The notes: generated by a model from the letters alone, not told the origin. A stretch of 64,000 nucleotides of DNA from Erodium maritimum (GCA_963921825.1 OY997596.1:36943932-37007931); one strand, 5' to 3'. Positions 31,201 through 42,537 are shown, numbered from the stretch's first letter. Numbers and translations are program-made.

Positions 31201-32825
31201 CCATTTTAGGGTTTCTTCTCAGCATTTTCTTTTTGGCCCCCCTCCTTCGTTTCTGGCAGCCGAAACCCTCCATCACTCCTTCAACTTCGTCCTCTCCTCA
31301 CGCCCTCACCCGACCTTCCTCTCTCGTCCCTCTCTCTCAACTCCGGTCGCCGACGCCGTAGCTCCCGAATCCGGCCACCATCGCCCTCCCTCCTCTCCAG
31401 TTCACTTCCGCCGTCGCCATTACCGATCTCCGACCGCCTCTCCATCTCCGGCCAACCAGCCGAGCCCGAGACCACTGCCGCCGTCTCTCCGTCCTCACTC
31501 AGTCCCGAGCCCGAGCTCGTCGTCCCGAGCCCGAGCTCGTCCTCACCGCGCCACCACCGAGTCCCCTCCTCCTCTGTCCAGCCACCGCCCTCCTCATCGA
31601 GCCGCCGCCGTCCCGACCTCGCCCCTCAACGGCCAGCTCCCTCTCCACAGTTCCCGACGCCTCCCACCGTCTTTGTTTCTCTACGGTGAGGCCCCGGCCG
31701 ACGCCGCCCTCGCCGGCGGCCGGTCGGTTCGAAACCCGAGCCTGTTCCGTTCTTCTTTCCCTTATTGCGAAATCCCTTTTGGATCTGGTTGTATTTGGTT
31801 TGATACTGTTGGATCGTGACTAAATTCGTAGAACTGTAAAAAGGAAATCAAAATAAAAACCTGATTTCAGTTTTGAGTTTTAATTGGAAATGAGAAAGGG
31901 TTTAAAATAAAAGAATTTAAAATCAGATTTGATTTAAAGCATTGGATCTGAATTTGTTCCTTGAGTTTCGAAAAGATCAGAAAAGATTTCGGCTAATTAA
32001 TCGGTTTTATTAGAAAAGAACTAAAATGGGGATTTGAGAACCAAAAGCAGTTTTAACGAGAAATGATCTGAAAATAAAACGGTTTTAAATTAAGAAGGGT
32101 TAAAATCAGATTTAAACGAAGCGGGCGTTTTGAAAAGGACTAGTAAATTGAAATGTGAGTTAACCTATCTGCGATCGGTTTTTAGAAAGCGTGGATCGAC
32201 TAAACCGTGCGTTAAATCGGACCTTGAACGGGATAATAGCGGAACAATGAATCAGACCTCGAGAAGCCTCGACACCTGTGCATTGGGACCCGTGCCTCGA
32301 TATTTTCCATCGGGAACATGCACCGGTTTCGGTGCGCGGATGCTCGAACCCGATTCGTTGTAATCCCACTTTTATCCCGCTCTAGTTTAAAGGCCAACTG
32401 TCGGTTTTAAACTGGTTTAATCGTGACCTTTAAATTAACCTGAGAACCGCCGCAAATTTATGGCTTTCGTGTTATCTGTAGCGTCCGGCTTCGATCGAAG
32501 TGAAGCCCGGAGGTAGCGAGCCAGAACGTCTGCAGCTAGGAAGCGTAGCGGGTGCTCTTCGGTTGAGGTAGGGAAAAGTAGCCGGATCTCGGCCCTGATT
32601 AGGGAAAGTTAATAGTAGAATTGCATGTGACACCGGGGTGTCGTGGGTTGATGTAGGTTTATTTTAAATATTAGAAAAGCATGATACGGGATTGTAGCGT
32701 TTATCAGAAAAGCATGTTACGGGAACTTTGTAATTACTGAGAAAGGCATGTGACACTTAGTAGTGTCGTAGGAGCAAAGAACTTAGCGTTAATTGTTTTA
32801 CTGGAGGCATATGACCATGCCCGGA

Positions 32826-33130
32826 GGTTGTTGCGTGTTATTTGTTGTTGAGTTTGGGTGGCCTTGAGAGCCCGTGTTATTTATTGTTGAGTTTGGGTGG
32901 CCTTGAGGGCCCGTGTTATTTATTGTTGAGTTTGGGTGGGCTTGAGAGCCCGTGTTATTTATTGTTGAGTTGGGTGGCCATGAGAGCCCGTGTATTTAAT
33001 TTGGTGTTTTGAGTGGCAGTGAGTGCCGTGGGGTTGTTGAACCCGAGTCTTGACCGTTGGTGTGTCTTGAGTGGCAGTGAGTGCCCGTGGGGCTGTTGAG
33101 CCCGAGTCTTGACTGTTGAGGAGTCTTGAG
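32826..33130 (+). repeat. Tandem array (about 44 bp units) in LTR A
   Basis: About six units containing 'gtgttatttattgttgagtt' and 'tgggtggccttgagagcc'. This is the reverse complement of the arrays at 1-540 and about 35400-35950. Confidence 0.85.
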
Positions 33131-33199
33131 TGGCCTTGAGTGCTTGTGTGATTGGACTTGCCTGTGATTGTGAGTGTGATTGTGGTTACCTGGAGTGGT

Positions 33200-33391
33200 G
33201 AGTTCTAAAGGTCGACAGCCTGATCCGACTTAGTGTCGAGGAATTGCGAGTTCTAAAGGTCGACAGCCTGATCCGACTTAGTGTCGAGGAATTGCGAGTT
33301 TTAAAGGTCGACAGCCTGATCCGACTTAGTATCGAGGAATTGCGAGTTTGAAAGGTCGACAGCCTGATCCGACTTCGTGTCGAGGAATTGC
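33200..33391 (+). repeat. 48-bp x 4 minisatellite in LTR A
   Basis: Units start at 33200, 33248, 33296 and 33344 (GAGTTCTAAAGGTCGACAGC… ending GAGGAATTGC) with three or four differences among them. The counterpart in solo LTR B has a different consensus but nearly the same period. Confidence 0.92.
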
Positions 33392-33976
33392 GATAGGTCG
33401 AACCCTGACCTGATTGAGATTGGTTACTGAGCAGCTGGTGTGCGATCATTTGTGATCTTGTTTGGTTTTGTGTAGTCTTCTGTCGTGTCCTTGAGGAGGT
33501 CGTCGATAGTGTGTCGGGTTTACACTGTATTATCGAGTGTCGAGTCTGTTGAGAAAGGTGACGGGTTGTGGGTCAGTTGAGTACTTGAGTCGGGGACTGT
33601 AGTCCCGGTGTTGGGTTTGGTTTTAGTGTTACTGGCTTTATCTACTAATTATGCCTTAGTCAGTCCGTTATCCGTGGTGGTGAGCGAACGCTCACCCCTA
33701 GCTGCTTTTCCTACAGGTACTGTTCGTGGGACGGACTAGGTGAGCTCTCGAAGCTTGTGGAGCTAGGAGCGGAGTCCGGGTTTTTACTTTTGGTCTAGCG
33801 ACGGATACCTCGCCCTTTTGTCCGCTTGTGGGACGTTTTATTTGAATTGTAATTATCTTTTGTTGAACTAAACTGGTATTGTAAAGTGTTTTAATGGAAA
33901 TGTTTTCAAAGTGCTTTCTTATTCTAAACGTTCGCGTCCCGAGTTCGGTTTACTGAAATTTGGGCGTGACATTCTG

Positions 33977-34516
33977 TCTCAAGAACAAAACCAGATCCAA
34001 CAATGCTCGGGAAAAAGAAATCAAAAGGGAGGAAAATGGTTCGGTTTGAAACAGGCCGGCCACCGGCGTGACAGACCGTCCGGAGCCTCACGGTGGCGAC
34101 TCACCGTAGGGGAAACGACGAAGAAGGTTGTGGCGTTGGGTGGTGAAGCAAGGGGGGTCTTCTCGCCTCAGATCTGGACGGTGCGACAGCTCCCCTCTCA
34201 GATCTGGCGAGAAAGACGGCGCTGGGGGAAGCTCGGCGGCGCGTGGGAGATGGTGCAGCCGGAGAAGAAGAAGAAGAAGAAGAAGGGAGAGAGACTCGGA
34301 CCGTTTACTGATCAAGGCTGCAGCTTTTCACTGCTCGGTCATTCGCTGTTGATAACACTCGATGAACGTCCGATGTTTCACCAATCGGTTCTTAAAACTC
34401 GATCCGCACTCTCGAAGAAGGAAAAGAACTTTCAGTACGACTAGGTCTGTTACTCCAATTTCAAACTCACACTGACCCTAGTCGGTACTACCACACCTCT
34501 AGTTGGTGTGTTAAGA
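33977..34516 (-). mobile_element. gypsy 3' LTR, middle segment
   Basis: Lies between solo LTR A and solo LTR B. On the minus strand it contains a CTTCTT-rich leader (about 34262-34295), the counterpart of the leader in LTR A. The 178-codon plus-strand frame at 33911-34444, and a shadow with a run of arginines, come from reading the GAA repeat and are not genes. It ends in TAAGA, the duplicated target of LTR B. Confidence 0.6.
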
Positions 34517-35115
34517 TGTCACGCCCCAATTTCAATAAAACGAACTCGGGACGCGAACATTTAAAATAAGAAAACACCTTGAAACCTTTTCCATTTAAAC
34601 ACTTTAAAATACATCATTTGTTCAACAAAAATAATAATTACAACTTAAAACACGTCCCAACAAGTGGACTAAAAACGAGGTATCCGTCGCTAGACTCAAA
34701 ACACCCAGAAACCCGCTTCAAGCTCTTCAAGCTTCAGAAGCTCACCTAGTCCAGACTACGAACGGTACCTGTAGGAAAAGCAGCTAGGGGTGAGCGTTCG
34801 CTCACCACCGCGAATAACAGACTGACTACGGCATAATTAGCAGACAAAGCCAGTAACACTAAAACCAAACCCAACACTGGGACTATAGTCCCCAACTCAA
34901 GTACCCAACTGACCCACAACCCGTTACCTTCCTCAACAGACTCAACACTCGATAACACAATGTAGACCCGACACAACTATCGACGACCTCCTCCAAGGAC
35001 ACGACAGAAAGACTACACAACGCCAAACAAGATCACAAAGGATCGCACACCAAACAAGATCACAAAGGATCGCATACCAGCTGCTCAGTAACCTCTCCCA
35101 CTCACACGAACACGG

Positions 35116-35340
35116 ATCATGCTAGCCAAAGAATGCTTACAACCTGTGATACTCAAACTCGGACCAGGCCAGCCAAAGAATGCTTGCAACCTGTGTTACT
35201 CAAACTCGGACCAGGCCAGCCAAAGAATGCTTGCAACCTGTGTTACTCAAACTCGTGTCAGGCCAGCCAAAGAATGCTTGCAACCCGTTGATACTCAAAC
35301 TTGGTCAGGCCAGCCAAAGAATGCTTGCAACCTACCGGGA
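35116..35340 (-). repeat. 47-48-bp x 5 minisatellite in LTR B
   Basis: Units start at 35124, 35172, 35219, 35266 and 35313 (GCCAAAGAATGCTTGCAACC … ACTCAAACTCGG). The overlapping frames it opens read in all three phases with similar peptides, because the unit length varies between 47 and 48, and are not genes. Confidence 0.92.
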
Positions 35341-35399
35341 TCCGCAATCACAATCACACGCAAATTCATCAACCAGTAACAACACAAGTTCAACACTCA

Positions 35400-35950
35400 C
35401 AGGCACTCATGGCCACCAAGACACCAACAGTAAAACTCGAACTCAACAGCCCCACAGGCACTCACGGCCTCCCAAGACACACCGATAGTAAGACACGGAC
35501 TCAACAATCCCACAGGCACTCACGGCCTCCCAAGACACCAACCATAAGGAACGCTTGCAACTTACCGAGACTCTAACTCGTAAGCCAGCTAAAGGAAGCT
35601 TGCAACCCCCCCGAGACTCTAACTCGGTCAGGCCAGCCAAAGACACCAACCTTAGTACACGGGCCCTCAAGGCCACCCAAAACACCAACAATTGACTACG
35701 GGCTCTCATGGCCACCCAAGACACCAATTCAAATACACGGGCTCTCAAGGCCACCCAAACTCAATCAATAAATAATACGGGCTCTCAAGGCCACCCAAAA
35801 CTCGATAATAAAATACGGGCTCTCAAGGCCACCCAAACTCAATCAATAAATAATACGGGCTCTCAAGGCCACCCAAACTCAATCAATAAATAATACGGGC
35901 TCTCAAGGCCACCCAAACTCAATAATAAAATACGGGCTCTCATGGCCACC
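35400..35950 (-). repeat. Tandem array in LTR B
   Basis: About eleven degenerate units with 'gggctctcaaggccaccca' and 'aactcaatcaataaataata'. Same family as 1-540 and 32826-33130. Confidence 0.85.
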
Positions 35951-37975
35951 CAGGACACCAAATAAGCAATCAACCTCCGGCTTAACCAAGCCGCCAACAG
36001 TCCTAACATCAACAGTTTCACAATCAACCTCCGGGCATGGTCATATGCCTCCAGTGCTCCTAATATCGATAAGTTCACAAACAACCTCCGGGCATGGTCA
36101 TATGCCTCCAGTAAAACAATTAACGCTAAGTTCTCTGCTCCTACGACACTACTAAGTGTCACATGCTTTTCTCAATAATTACTAAGTTCCCGTAACATGC
36201 TTTTCTGATAAACGCTACAACCCCGTATCATGCTTTTCTAGTATTTAAATTAAACCTACTCAACCCACGACACCCCGGTGTCACATGCAAATCTACTGTT
36301 AACTTTCCCTAGTCAGGGCCGAGATCCGGCTACTTTTCCCTACCTCGTGCGTGTTCTCCCAAAAGCCAAACCACGAGCTCCGGTGATGATCTCAGTCACT
36401 CACCCAGCTTTCCCTTGCCTCGGTCCGTGGCACGATCTAAAGGAACACAATTTAAAGTCACTAAACAACTCGCAGGAATAAACCGAAAACCAATAAACTC
36501 GATGCCCAAACTTAACCCCGACAATGTCGATCACTCCCAAACTTCCCAATTACTCGACATTGTTGATAAAGGACCCGTAAAGGCCCGATTCGCCCGACAT
36601 GGCGAATCTGCCCGGGTTTTGTTAATTGCCTTCCGGGGCTCCAAAAGCCCCGTTTTCGTTTCTACGGCCTTAGAATATTTCAAGGAACCCAACGCACTTG
36701 ACGGAATTGAATTCCGACTTCTAAGTCAATTAATTAACGTTTAAAGTTTCCAAAACCCGTTAATTACAACTTCTCCAATTTAATTCCAAATTTCGATTCG
36801 ATTAAGGATAAATGGTCCGGGGAACGTTTTAAACCACCCGAACGATAAAACCCGAGCACCCAAGCATGTGGGCCCCACCCACACTACTTGGCCGAGACCC
36901 TAGGGTTTAAGGGGAGGCTCGGCCACCATGTGGTGGCTGCTGCCAGCTCCGGCCAGCCACCTCATGGCCGGCCGGCCACCACCCACGGTGGCCGGAGCTC
37001 CTCCCGAGCCTCCGGTCACCGGAAAACGTGAAATTAAACCCCCAAACACCTCTAAAACGTCTCCAACACCTCCCCACACTCTACACAACCCTAAGCCTTA
37101 GTTTATACTCAAACCCTAGCTTCCAAGAAAATAACCAAAACGAGAATCGGTTCGGGTATTACCGTAGAGGAGAACGAGGGGAACGAGATTGCTCTTTGCT
37201 TTGACTCGATCCAAGGGCTCGATCACAAACCCTAGCTCAACCTCCCTTCTTCTCTCTTCTTCTCCTTCTCCTTCTCTCTCTAAAACCTCTCTTCTTCTTT
37301 CTAATTTAATAAACTAACAACAAAACTAACTTTTCCTCCTTTAAAACCTTATACTCGGCCACACCTTACAACCACACACTTTCCCCCCAAAACTAACACC
37401 ACCATATACTTGACAAGTGTCAAGGTGGGTCCCACACCTTTTGGAAAATATCTAGTTGATATTTTCCAATCAGTTTTACGAAAAACGGACGTTTCGGGCC
37501 CCGAACGGGCACTTTTCCCAAGAAATTACGAAACTTGACGGGCTACAAGGAAACGGCTCAACTAAGACCGCTGCGACGACGGCTAAGCTTTTCGGATCCA
37601 AAACGGTCCTCGAATGGACCAAAACGTCGCTCGGTTGACTTTTCCAACGAAAAGTCAACATTTCCCAAATTGATCAGAAAGTTGCCCTGAGTTCCCCGGA
37701 ACTCACTTTGGTCAATAACGGGGTCAACTTAAGTCCGGTATGACACTCGGGGTCATTTTAGGTTTACTTAACTGTCAGTCTTAAAATTTTTAAATTTTCC
37801 TGTTTTTCGCAGGTTTGACTGGCGTTGACCGGGAGTGGTTATTACATAAGATACGGGTGGGCTTAACAGTTTTAAATTCGTTCCAACATAAAGTAACCAC
37901 GAAACAATACAACCAAGTGTAATACTCAAGTGTCAGTAAACACAAAATCCAGAATGTAAATCGAAAACAAGTAGT

Positions 37976-39429
37976 CTAAGCGATCTCAAGATCGATATCA
38001 AGTCCCTCAGCTCGGGGTCCGGTGATTGCGTACACTCGGCCCTGCCGCATCGGAGGTCCTCCTCTCGGTGGTGGTGGAAGTGTCACCTGTTGCTGAGGTC
38101 TAGGCTGGTGTCTCTGGGCTGATGCTCCCGCCGCCTGACGTGGATCTCTCGGCTGCTGTGCCTGTCGTAGTCGGCCAAGAGGTGCCTGACGTGGCTGTGC
38201 CTGCTGGGGTCCCGGCGCAGGTGCCAATCCAACTCGATCAGGACATACAGAGGAAAGGTTCCCCTGTCGGCCGCACCGATAGCACACCCTCTCCTCAACC
38301 AGCTGTCTCTCCCCAAACCTTTGTGGATGATCAACCTGTCGATTTGCGGGTCCGCTGCTCCTCGGGCAGTCTCGGGCTAAGTGACCATGCTGCCTGCACA
38401 CCGGGCATAGATTCGCTAACGGGGCAGGTCCAACTGATGCTACTGCTCCTCCCCGGCGCATGCCACTCGGCTGGAACTGTGGCTGAAATGACCCAGAGAC
38501 CCTCTGCCGTCTCGTATCGCAGCCCTCAGATGGCCTCAGGAAGCCACTCGGCCTCGGCCTGATCTCCCATGCCCTGGCAGTCTCTCGCAGATGCCTCTCT
38601 ACGGATAGTGCCTGGTCTACTAGTGTCGAGTACACCTCGGTCCTGAAAGCGATGACGCGGTCTGCGATCGACGGAATGAGCCCGCCCTCGAATCGCCTGC
38701 AGCGACTCTCCTCAGTCTGCACCATCTCCGGTAAGAAACGAGATAAGGCTATGAACCTCCCCGCATACTCAGAGACAGTCATCCCTCTCTGCCGTAGCTC
38801 CAGGAACTGCTGGTGTCTATCATCTCGAACAGATCGAGGGAAGTACTGCTCTAGGAACAATCTGCTGAAAAGCTGGAAATCATCCCCAATCTTGGTCTGC
38901 ACAGACTGCCACCAATAATATGCCTCACCCTCGAGCTGGAAGGTAGCGAAAGATACTCTCAGACGTCCCTCAGAAACCCCAGAGGTATCCAGGTTGCGGG
39001 TAATCCGCTCCAACCATCATGCGGCTGCCTCGGGGTCTACCCCCCCCCCCCCCGGAGTAGACTGGTGTGCCCAGCCTACGAAAATCCCTGAGAGCCTAGG
39101 CTGTGTAGCTGTCAGACTGGCCTGACCTCTCGATAGTGACTACGGCAGCAGTAGGCACATGCTCTGGTGCCGGTGCTGTAGTCCCCTGCTGAGCGCTGAT
39201 CGCTACTAGCACTGCGCGAACCACCTCCTCTAGAGGGGCAGCCTGAGTCGGCTCTGCGACTGGAGAAACCCTAGGCGGTGACCCTGACGGTCCAGCCTCA
39301 AAATGCTGGTGCTCTGAAGAAGCAGCACCCTGGGCACTCGCTGCCCCTGCCTGTTCCATAACAAGTGTCTGTCTCTACCCTCCAGCTGGGCGTCTCCTGG
39401 TACCTCTCGGCACATAAGCACGAGGCATG
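37976..39429 (-). pseudogene. gypsy gag, two zinc knuckles, broken near its start
   Basis: On the minus strand the start at 39429 reads MPRAYVPRGTRRRPAGG, matching the gag at 8614. There is a TAG about 18 codons in, a Gln/Ala/Pro-rich N-terminal region, then a 15-C run at about 39040-39055 that shifts frame. The capsid part is open at 37976-39013: ERITRNLDTS, LEGEAYYWWQS, then ELRQRGMTVSEYAGRF. Knuckles read CPVCRQHGHLARDC and CYRCGRQGNLSSVC; the second has Asn instead of His. The frame stops 11 codons after the RVYAIT block, just where the protease should begin, and LTR-like sequence follows. Confidence 0.88.
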
Positions 39430-40637
39430 TCGTATACCCGATGCACGGATAACGCACATGTTCAGTTCCTCAGTTTAGCACAAGCAGTTCGATTAAAACA
39501 AAAGCGGTTCACATGAGTTTCACAGGGGTCCTACTTAGACCAACAATACTTATTCTCAGTATATTCATATATAATACTTTACATAGGCACAAAAGTCCGC
39601 ACACTTGCGTGTCTCACAACATCAATCAAGCAATTCAATCAGTTCCCATAGGAGCACGGTTTCAATCAATCATACAATCAACATACCAGACCGGTGGTAT
39701 CTTCCCATCACATGGGGTTCAAATCATAACACAACAGTTCCACAAATCATATCCTTAATTCCTTTCTCATGAGTCTCAACTCTTTTCGTAAATCTCAACA
39801 CCTTACTTTTCTCTTATAACATTCATGTCGATCTCTCGTCGTTACAACCCGATTCAGGCGTCCCCGACTCTCGTTGTAACCACTTGACATCCCTCTATCA
39901 CGCTTGACTACAGTGGCGCCCCTGAGTCAGCCCGTGATAGTACAAACACTTCAGTTCTAAAGAAATTTCGGCATGACCTATTCGTATCTTCCATTAACCA
40001 TCCGCTTAAGCGAGACATTTAAGCATCAATTTCATTCAGCATTCATCACACAAGGGTCCCACAATCAACCAAAAGTATACATCACCGCGCAATACTGCAA
40101 GTACTCCTTGGGTTTCTACCCTTTACTCAATTGGCGTCCAATCAGATCGTCATTTCAACTCTAACCCTCAAATAACGCTCAATATTTTAAACAATTCAAC
40201 ACTTCAACAAGTCAACACTTCAATAAGTCAGCATTTTAATAAGTCAACATTTCAATAAGTCAACACTTCAATTTTATCAATCATGGAACGGCCAACCAAG
40301 TGGCAACACACCTAACCAACGGTTTACTCAACAACCAATTCAGAACGGCTCAATCATTGCTCGTTAACCCATTCCCGATCTCAACCGTTCGGCTTCACCG
40401 ATCACTGTAACTTACAGTCAATAGGGCAAGGATACCAATCAAGCAATGCAACCATTGTAATATAAAAGATTCAAACTTAAATAGACATTGAAACAATCAA
40501 GACTTATGTCGTTCCAACTCTACGCATCAATGTTTCCGACTTGCGTCACTGAGTACCACGACTTAGACCACCTAACTCTACCCACCTAATTGACGTTCGG
40601 TCCGAGGTTTTGAAAACAAGTTCAAAATGAAAACCAG
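39430..40637 (-). other. gypsy untranslated leader
   Basis: Region between gag and the primer site. It includes the 'ccatccgcttaagcg' block matching the leader of the plus-strand element, and a short array of 'aagtcaacacttcaat' units (about 40197-40270, roughly 17-bp period). No ORF worth naming. Confidence 0.65.
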
Positions 40638-40649
40638 GCTCTGATACCA
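40638..40649 (-). promoter_or_regulatory. Primer binding site, initiator tRNA-Met
   Basis: Read on the minus strand, TGGTATCAGAGC, perfect, three bases from the 5' LTR edge at 40653. It fixes the orientation of the gag-only element. Confidence 0.95.
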
Positions 40650-40652
40650 AAT

Positions 40653-40822
40653 TATCACGCCCCAAATCCGGTTTCGACCGGACTCGAGACGTGAACTAGA
40701 AATAATAAATGAATAATATTTAAAGTGAAATTTAACGAAGCCAACTTGTAAATCTTTAAGTTCCAAAACGATACTTTCGATAAATAAGACATAAATCAAC
40801 CGTTCAAATGAATAAATTTAAT
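40653..40822 (-). mobile_element. gypsy 5' LTR remnant (170 bp)
   Basis: Nearly identical to 28912-29080. Similarity ends at AATAAATTTAAT (40822). The rest of the 5' LTR was deleted together with the boundary into the copia LTR, so no target duplication remains. Confidence 0.88.
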
Positions 40823-41139
40823 ATTTTACTTCTTCTAGAAATTCACTAGTTGCAATTTCCCACCCTAACGTTTCCAATTGCGAAAAAGTACCCCTTGTAA
40901 ACAAAGCGGGCTTTACAAGAACACCTTTAGATCAAACTCTATAATACTTTATTCTCATTATCATATAATCCCTATTATATTGAAAAGTATATTAGTTTAA
41001 TCAAGTAGTTATCATATCCAATATCAATAAACATTCATATATGATAACAGTAAAAGACATTCCATTAGTCACTTCTAATAAGAAATCACGATGTGAAATG
41101 TGCCAAAAAAATAATGTTCCATGAAGATTAACACTTGAC
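40823..41139 (-). mobile_element. copia 3' LTR, inner part, and polypurine side
   Basis: AT-rich LTR-like continuation of the outer copia element up to the RNase H stop. No gene. The segment 'acacttgacctagatccaatc' (41129-41149) also occurs at 28004-28024 in similar form, supporting one family. Confidence 0.5.
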
Positions 41140-41690
41140 CTAGATCCAATCGTTCTTGAATTTCAATCCTATATTCCACTTATGCTTGTCAAACTCCTTT
41201 GAATCAAGAGCCTTAGTGAAAGGATCTGCATCGTTTTCCTTTCCTTCTACCTTTAGAATTTGAACGTCTCCACGTTCAATTAATTCTCTAATCAGATGAA
41301 ACTTTCGAAGAACGTGTTTGGATTCCTGGTGTGCTCTTGGCTCCCTGGCTTGTTCAATAATGCTCGTATTGTCACATAATAAAGGAACAATTTCCTTTAC
41401 TGAATCAACCACACTAAGATCTGTTAAGAACTTCTTTATCCATAAACCTTCCTCAATAGCATCACATGCAGCTATGTACTCTGCTTCAGTTACTCAATTA
41501 GCTACGGTAGCTTGTTTGGAACTCTTCCAACTTACTGCTCCACCATTTAACGTAAAACCGTAACCATAAGTAGATTTTTCATCATCCTTATCTGATGCAA
41601 AACTTACAACAATATGGCCTAAAAATTTAAGCTTGTAATTTCCATATATGAGGAATTGGTCTCTCAGCCGTCTCGACATCATCTGACTGT
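41140..41690 (-). pseudogene. copia RNase H fragment
   Basis: Read on the minus strand: FASDKDDEKSTYGYGFTLNG, GAVSWKSSKQATVAN, a stop, then TEAEYIAACDAIEEGLWIKK, VPLLCDNTSIIEQAREPRA, KHVLRKFHLIRELIERGDVQ and DPFTKALDSKEFDKHKWNIG. These are the successive copia RNase H blocks up to the polyprotein end. Only one internal stop is seen. Everything upstream (RT, integrase, protease, gag) is missing, and the frame is joined to a gypsy fragment. Confidence 0.88.
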
Positions 41691-42121
41691 GCCTCTAGCA
41701 CCCGTGCAATCAACGTGGGCTGAGCCACCAACGAACACGTGGCCACGCTACCAGTGATCTCCTCTAAATCGAGTCAAAACACAGCCAACTCTCCCATCAT
41801 GTCCCACTCTCGGACTGCTATGGTGGCTAGACAGAGAAATGACCTCCTACTCAGAGCATCGGCGACCACGTTCGCCTTGCCCAGGTGATAGTGTAGCTCA
41901 AAGTCATACTCCTTTAGTAGCTCCATCCACCGTCGCTGGCGCATGTTCAAGTCCTTCTGGGAGAAGATGTACTTCAGACTCTTGTGGTCAGAGAATACCC
42001 GAAACTTCTCGCCATACAGGTAATGCCTCCAGCTCTTCAGAGCAAACACAACGGCTGCCAACTCCAGATCATGGGTAGGGTAGTTACGCTCGTGAATCTT
42101 CAACTATCGTGAGCCATATAA
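41655..42121 (-). pseudogene. gypsy RNase H fragment fused to the copia piece
   Basis: The minus-strand frame 41774-42103 reads [60 protein letters not shown] and [20 protein letters not shown], which is colinear with 11508-11890 of the plus-strand gypsy element and has fewer stops. It begins inside RNase H ('tatggctcacgatagttgaag') at 42121 and ends in the linker at about 41655. Both ends are abrupt, so this is a captured or recombined fragment. Confidence 0.88.
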
Positions 42122-42537
42122 AATATGATTTTTTAAATAAAATATGATTTTTTGAAATAAAATATGTTTTTTTGAAATAAAAAATATATTTTTTTTAAAA
42201 TATAAACTGGTTTTATAAAAAAATTAATATTTTTAAAGAAATTCTAATTTTTATAGAAATAAAAAATGTTTTTATAAAATAAATAACAAGAAATTTTGAA
42301 AACCAATGGCATATTTTGAAAATTTGACTATTAGTGAGGGGTATTTTGGACTTTTCAAGCATTTTCAATCCAAAATGGATGGAAAGTTGACGGCGGGTAC
42401 TAAAGTGACAGAAAATGTCATTCTAGGTTATTGAGGTGCCACTAAAAATAGTTAGGGTATAGAGGTGCCACTAAAAATAGTTAGGGTATTGAGGTGAAAA
42501 AAAACGATAGTTAGGGTATTGAGGTGAAAATTACCCT
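42122..42537. repeat. AT-rich spacer with a short tandem repeat
   Basis: 42122-42300 is poly-A/T-like low complexity. At 42430-42530 the phrase 'atagttagggtattgaggtg' recurs four times with 26-36 bp spacing, ending 'aaaattacccttaattt'. This resembles half of a foldback MITE whose other half is missing. No coding. Confidence 0.6.

Larger units (their letters stand above)
31021..33976 (+). mobile_element. Solo LTR A (gypsy) with TTCTG target duplication
   Basis: The LTR spans 31026 (TGTAAAGACC) to 33971 (GGGCGTGACA), 2946 bp, with no internal region. The pentamer TTCTG flanks it exactly at 31021-31025 and 33972-33976. Within it: a TATA box (TATATAA, 31193-31199), a long pyrimidine-rich transcribed leader (31250-31700) typical of the U5 of these long LTRs, the 'gtctgcagctaggaag' block at 32528 and two tandem arrays. 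It arose by recombination between the two LTRs of a full element. Small ORFs inside (for example 31095-31361) have no support. Confidence 0.93.
34512..37851 (-). mobile_element. Solo LTR B (gypsy) with TAAGA target duplication
   Basis: The LTR spans 34517 (TGTCACGCCCC) to 37846 (GGTTATTACA), 3330 bp, minus orientation, so on its own strand it starts TGTAATAACC and ends GGGGCGTGACA. TAAGA is present at 34512-34516 and 37847-37851. Its right end is the same class as 2022-2253 and 13372-13520 (paired AAAGTCAAC blocks, GGTCAAC blocks). It contains a 47-48-bp minisatellite and a 44-bp array. No internal domain lies inside it. Confidence 0.93.
28912..40822 (-). mobile_element. Minus-strand gypsy element with gag only, nested in copia LTR
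   Basis: The two LTR copies share the edge (28912 and 40653) and about 170 colinear bp with few differences. The primer site (40638-40649) and a gag (37976-39429) lie beside the right copy. No protease, RT or integrase sequence lies between gag and the 3' LTR, so this is a gag-only, non-autonomous element or a pol-deleted copy. The 3' LTR is split by two solo LTRs (31026-33971 and 34517-37846). The 5' LTR is broken at 40822, where copia sequence resumes. LTR motifs match the Tekay-like element at 13372. Confidence 0.8.

Noticed and set aside
33911-34444. 178-codon plus-strand frame with KKKKKK tract and shadow frames rich in Arg/Leu
   Set aside because: It crosses the LTR A end and the GAA repeat of the interrupted gypsy LTR, so it cannot predate the insertion.
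33200-35340. Regularly spaced 47-48-bp repeats, considered as a CRISPR array
   Set aside because: Units are head-to-tail without unique spacers, in a eukaryotic LTR. They are minisatellites.
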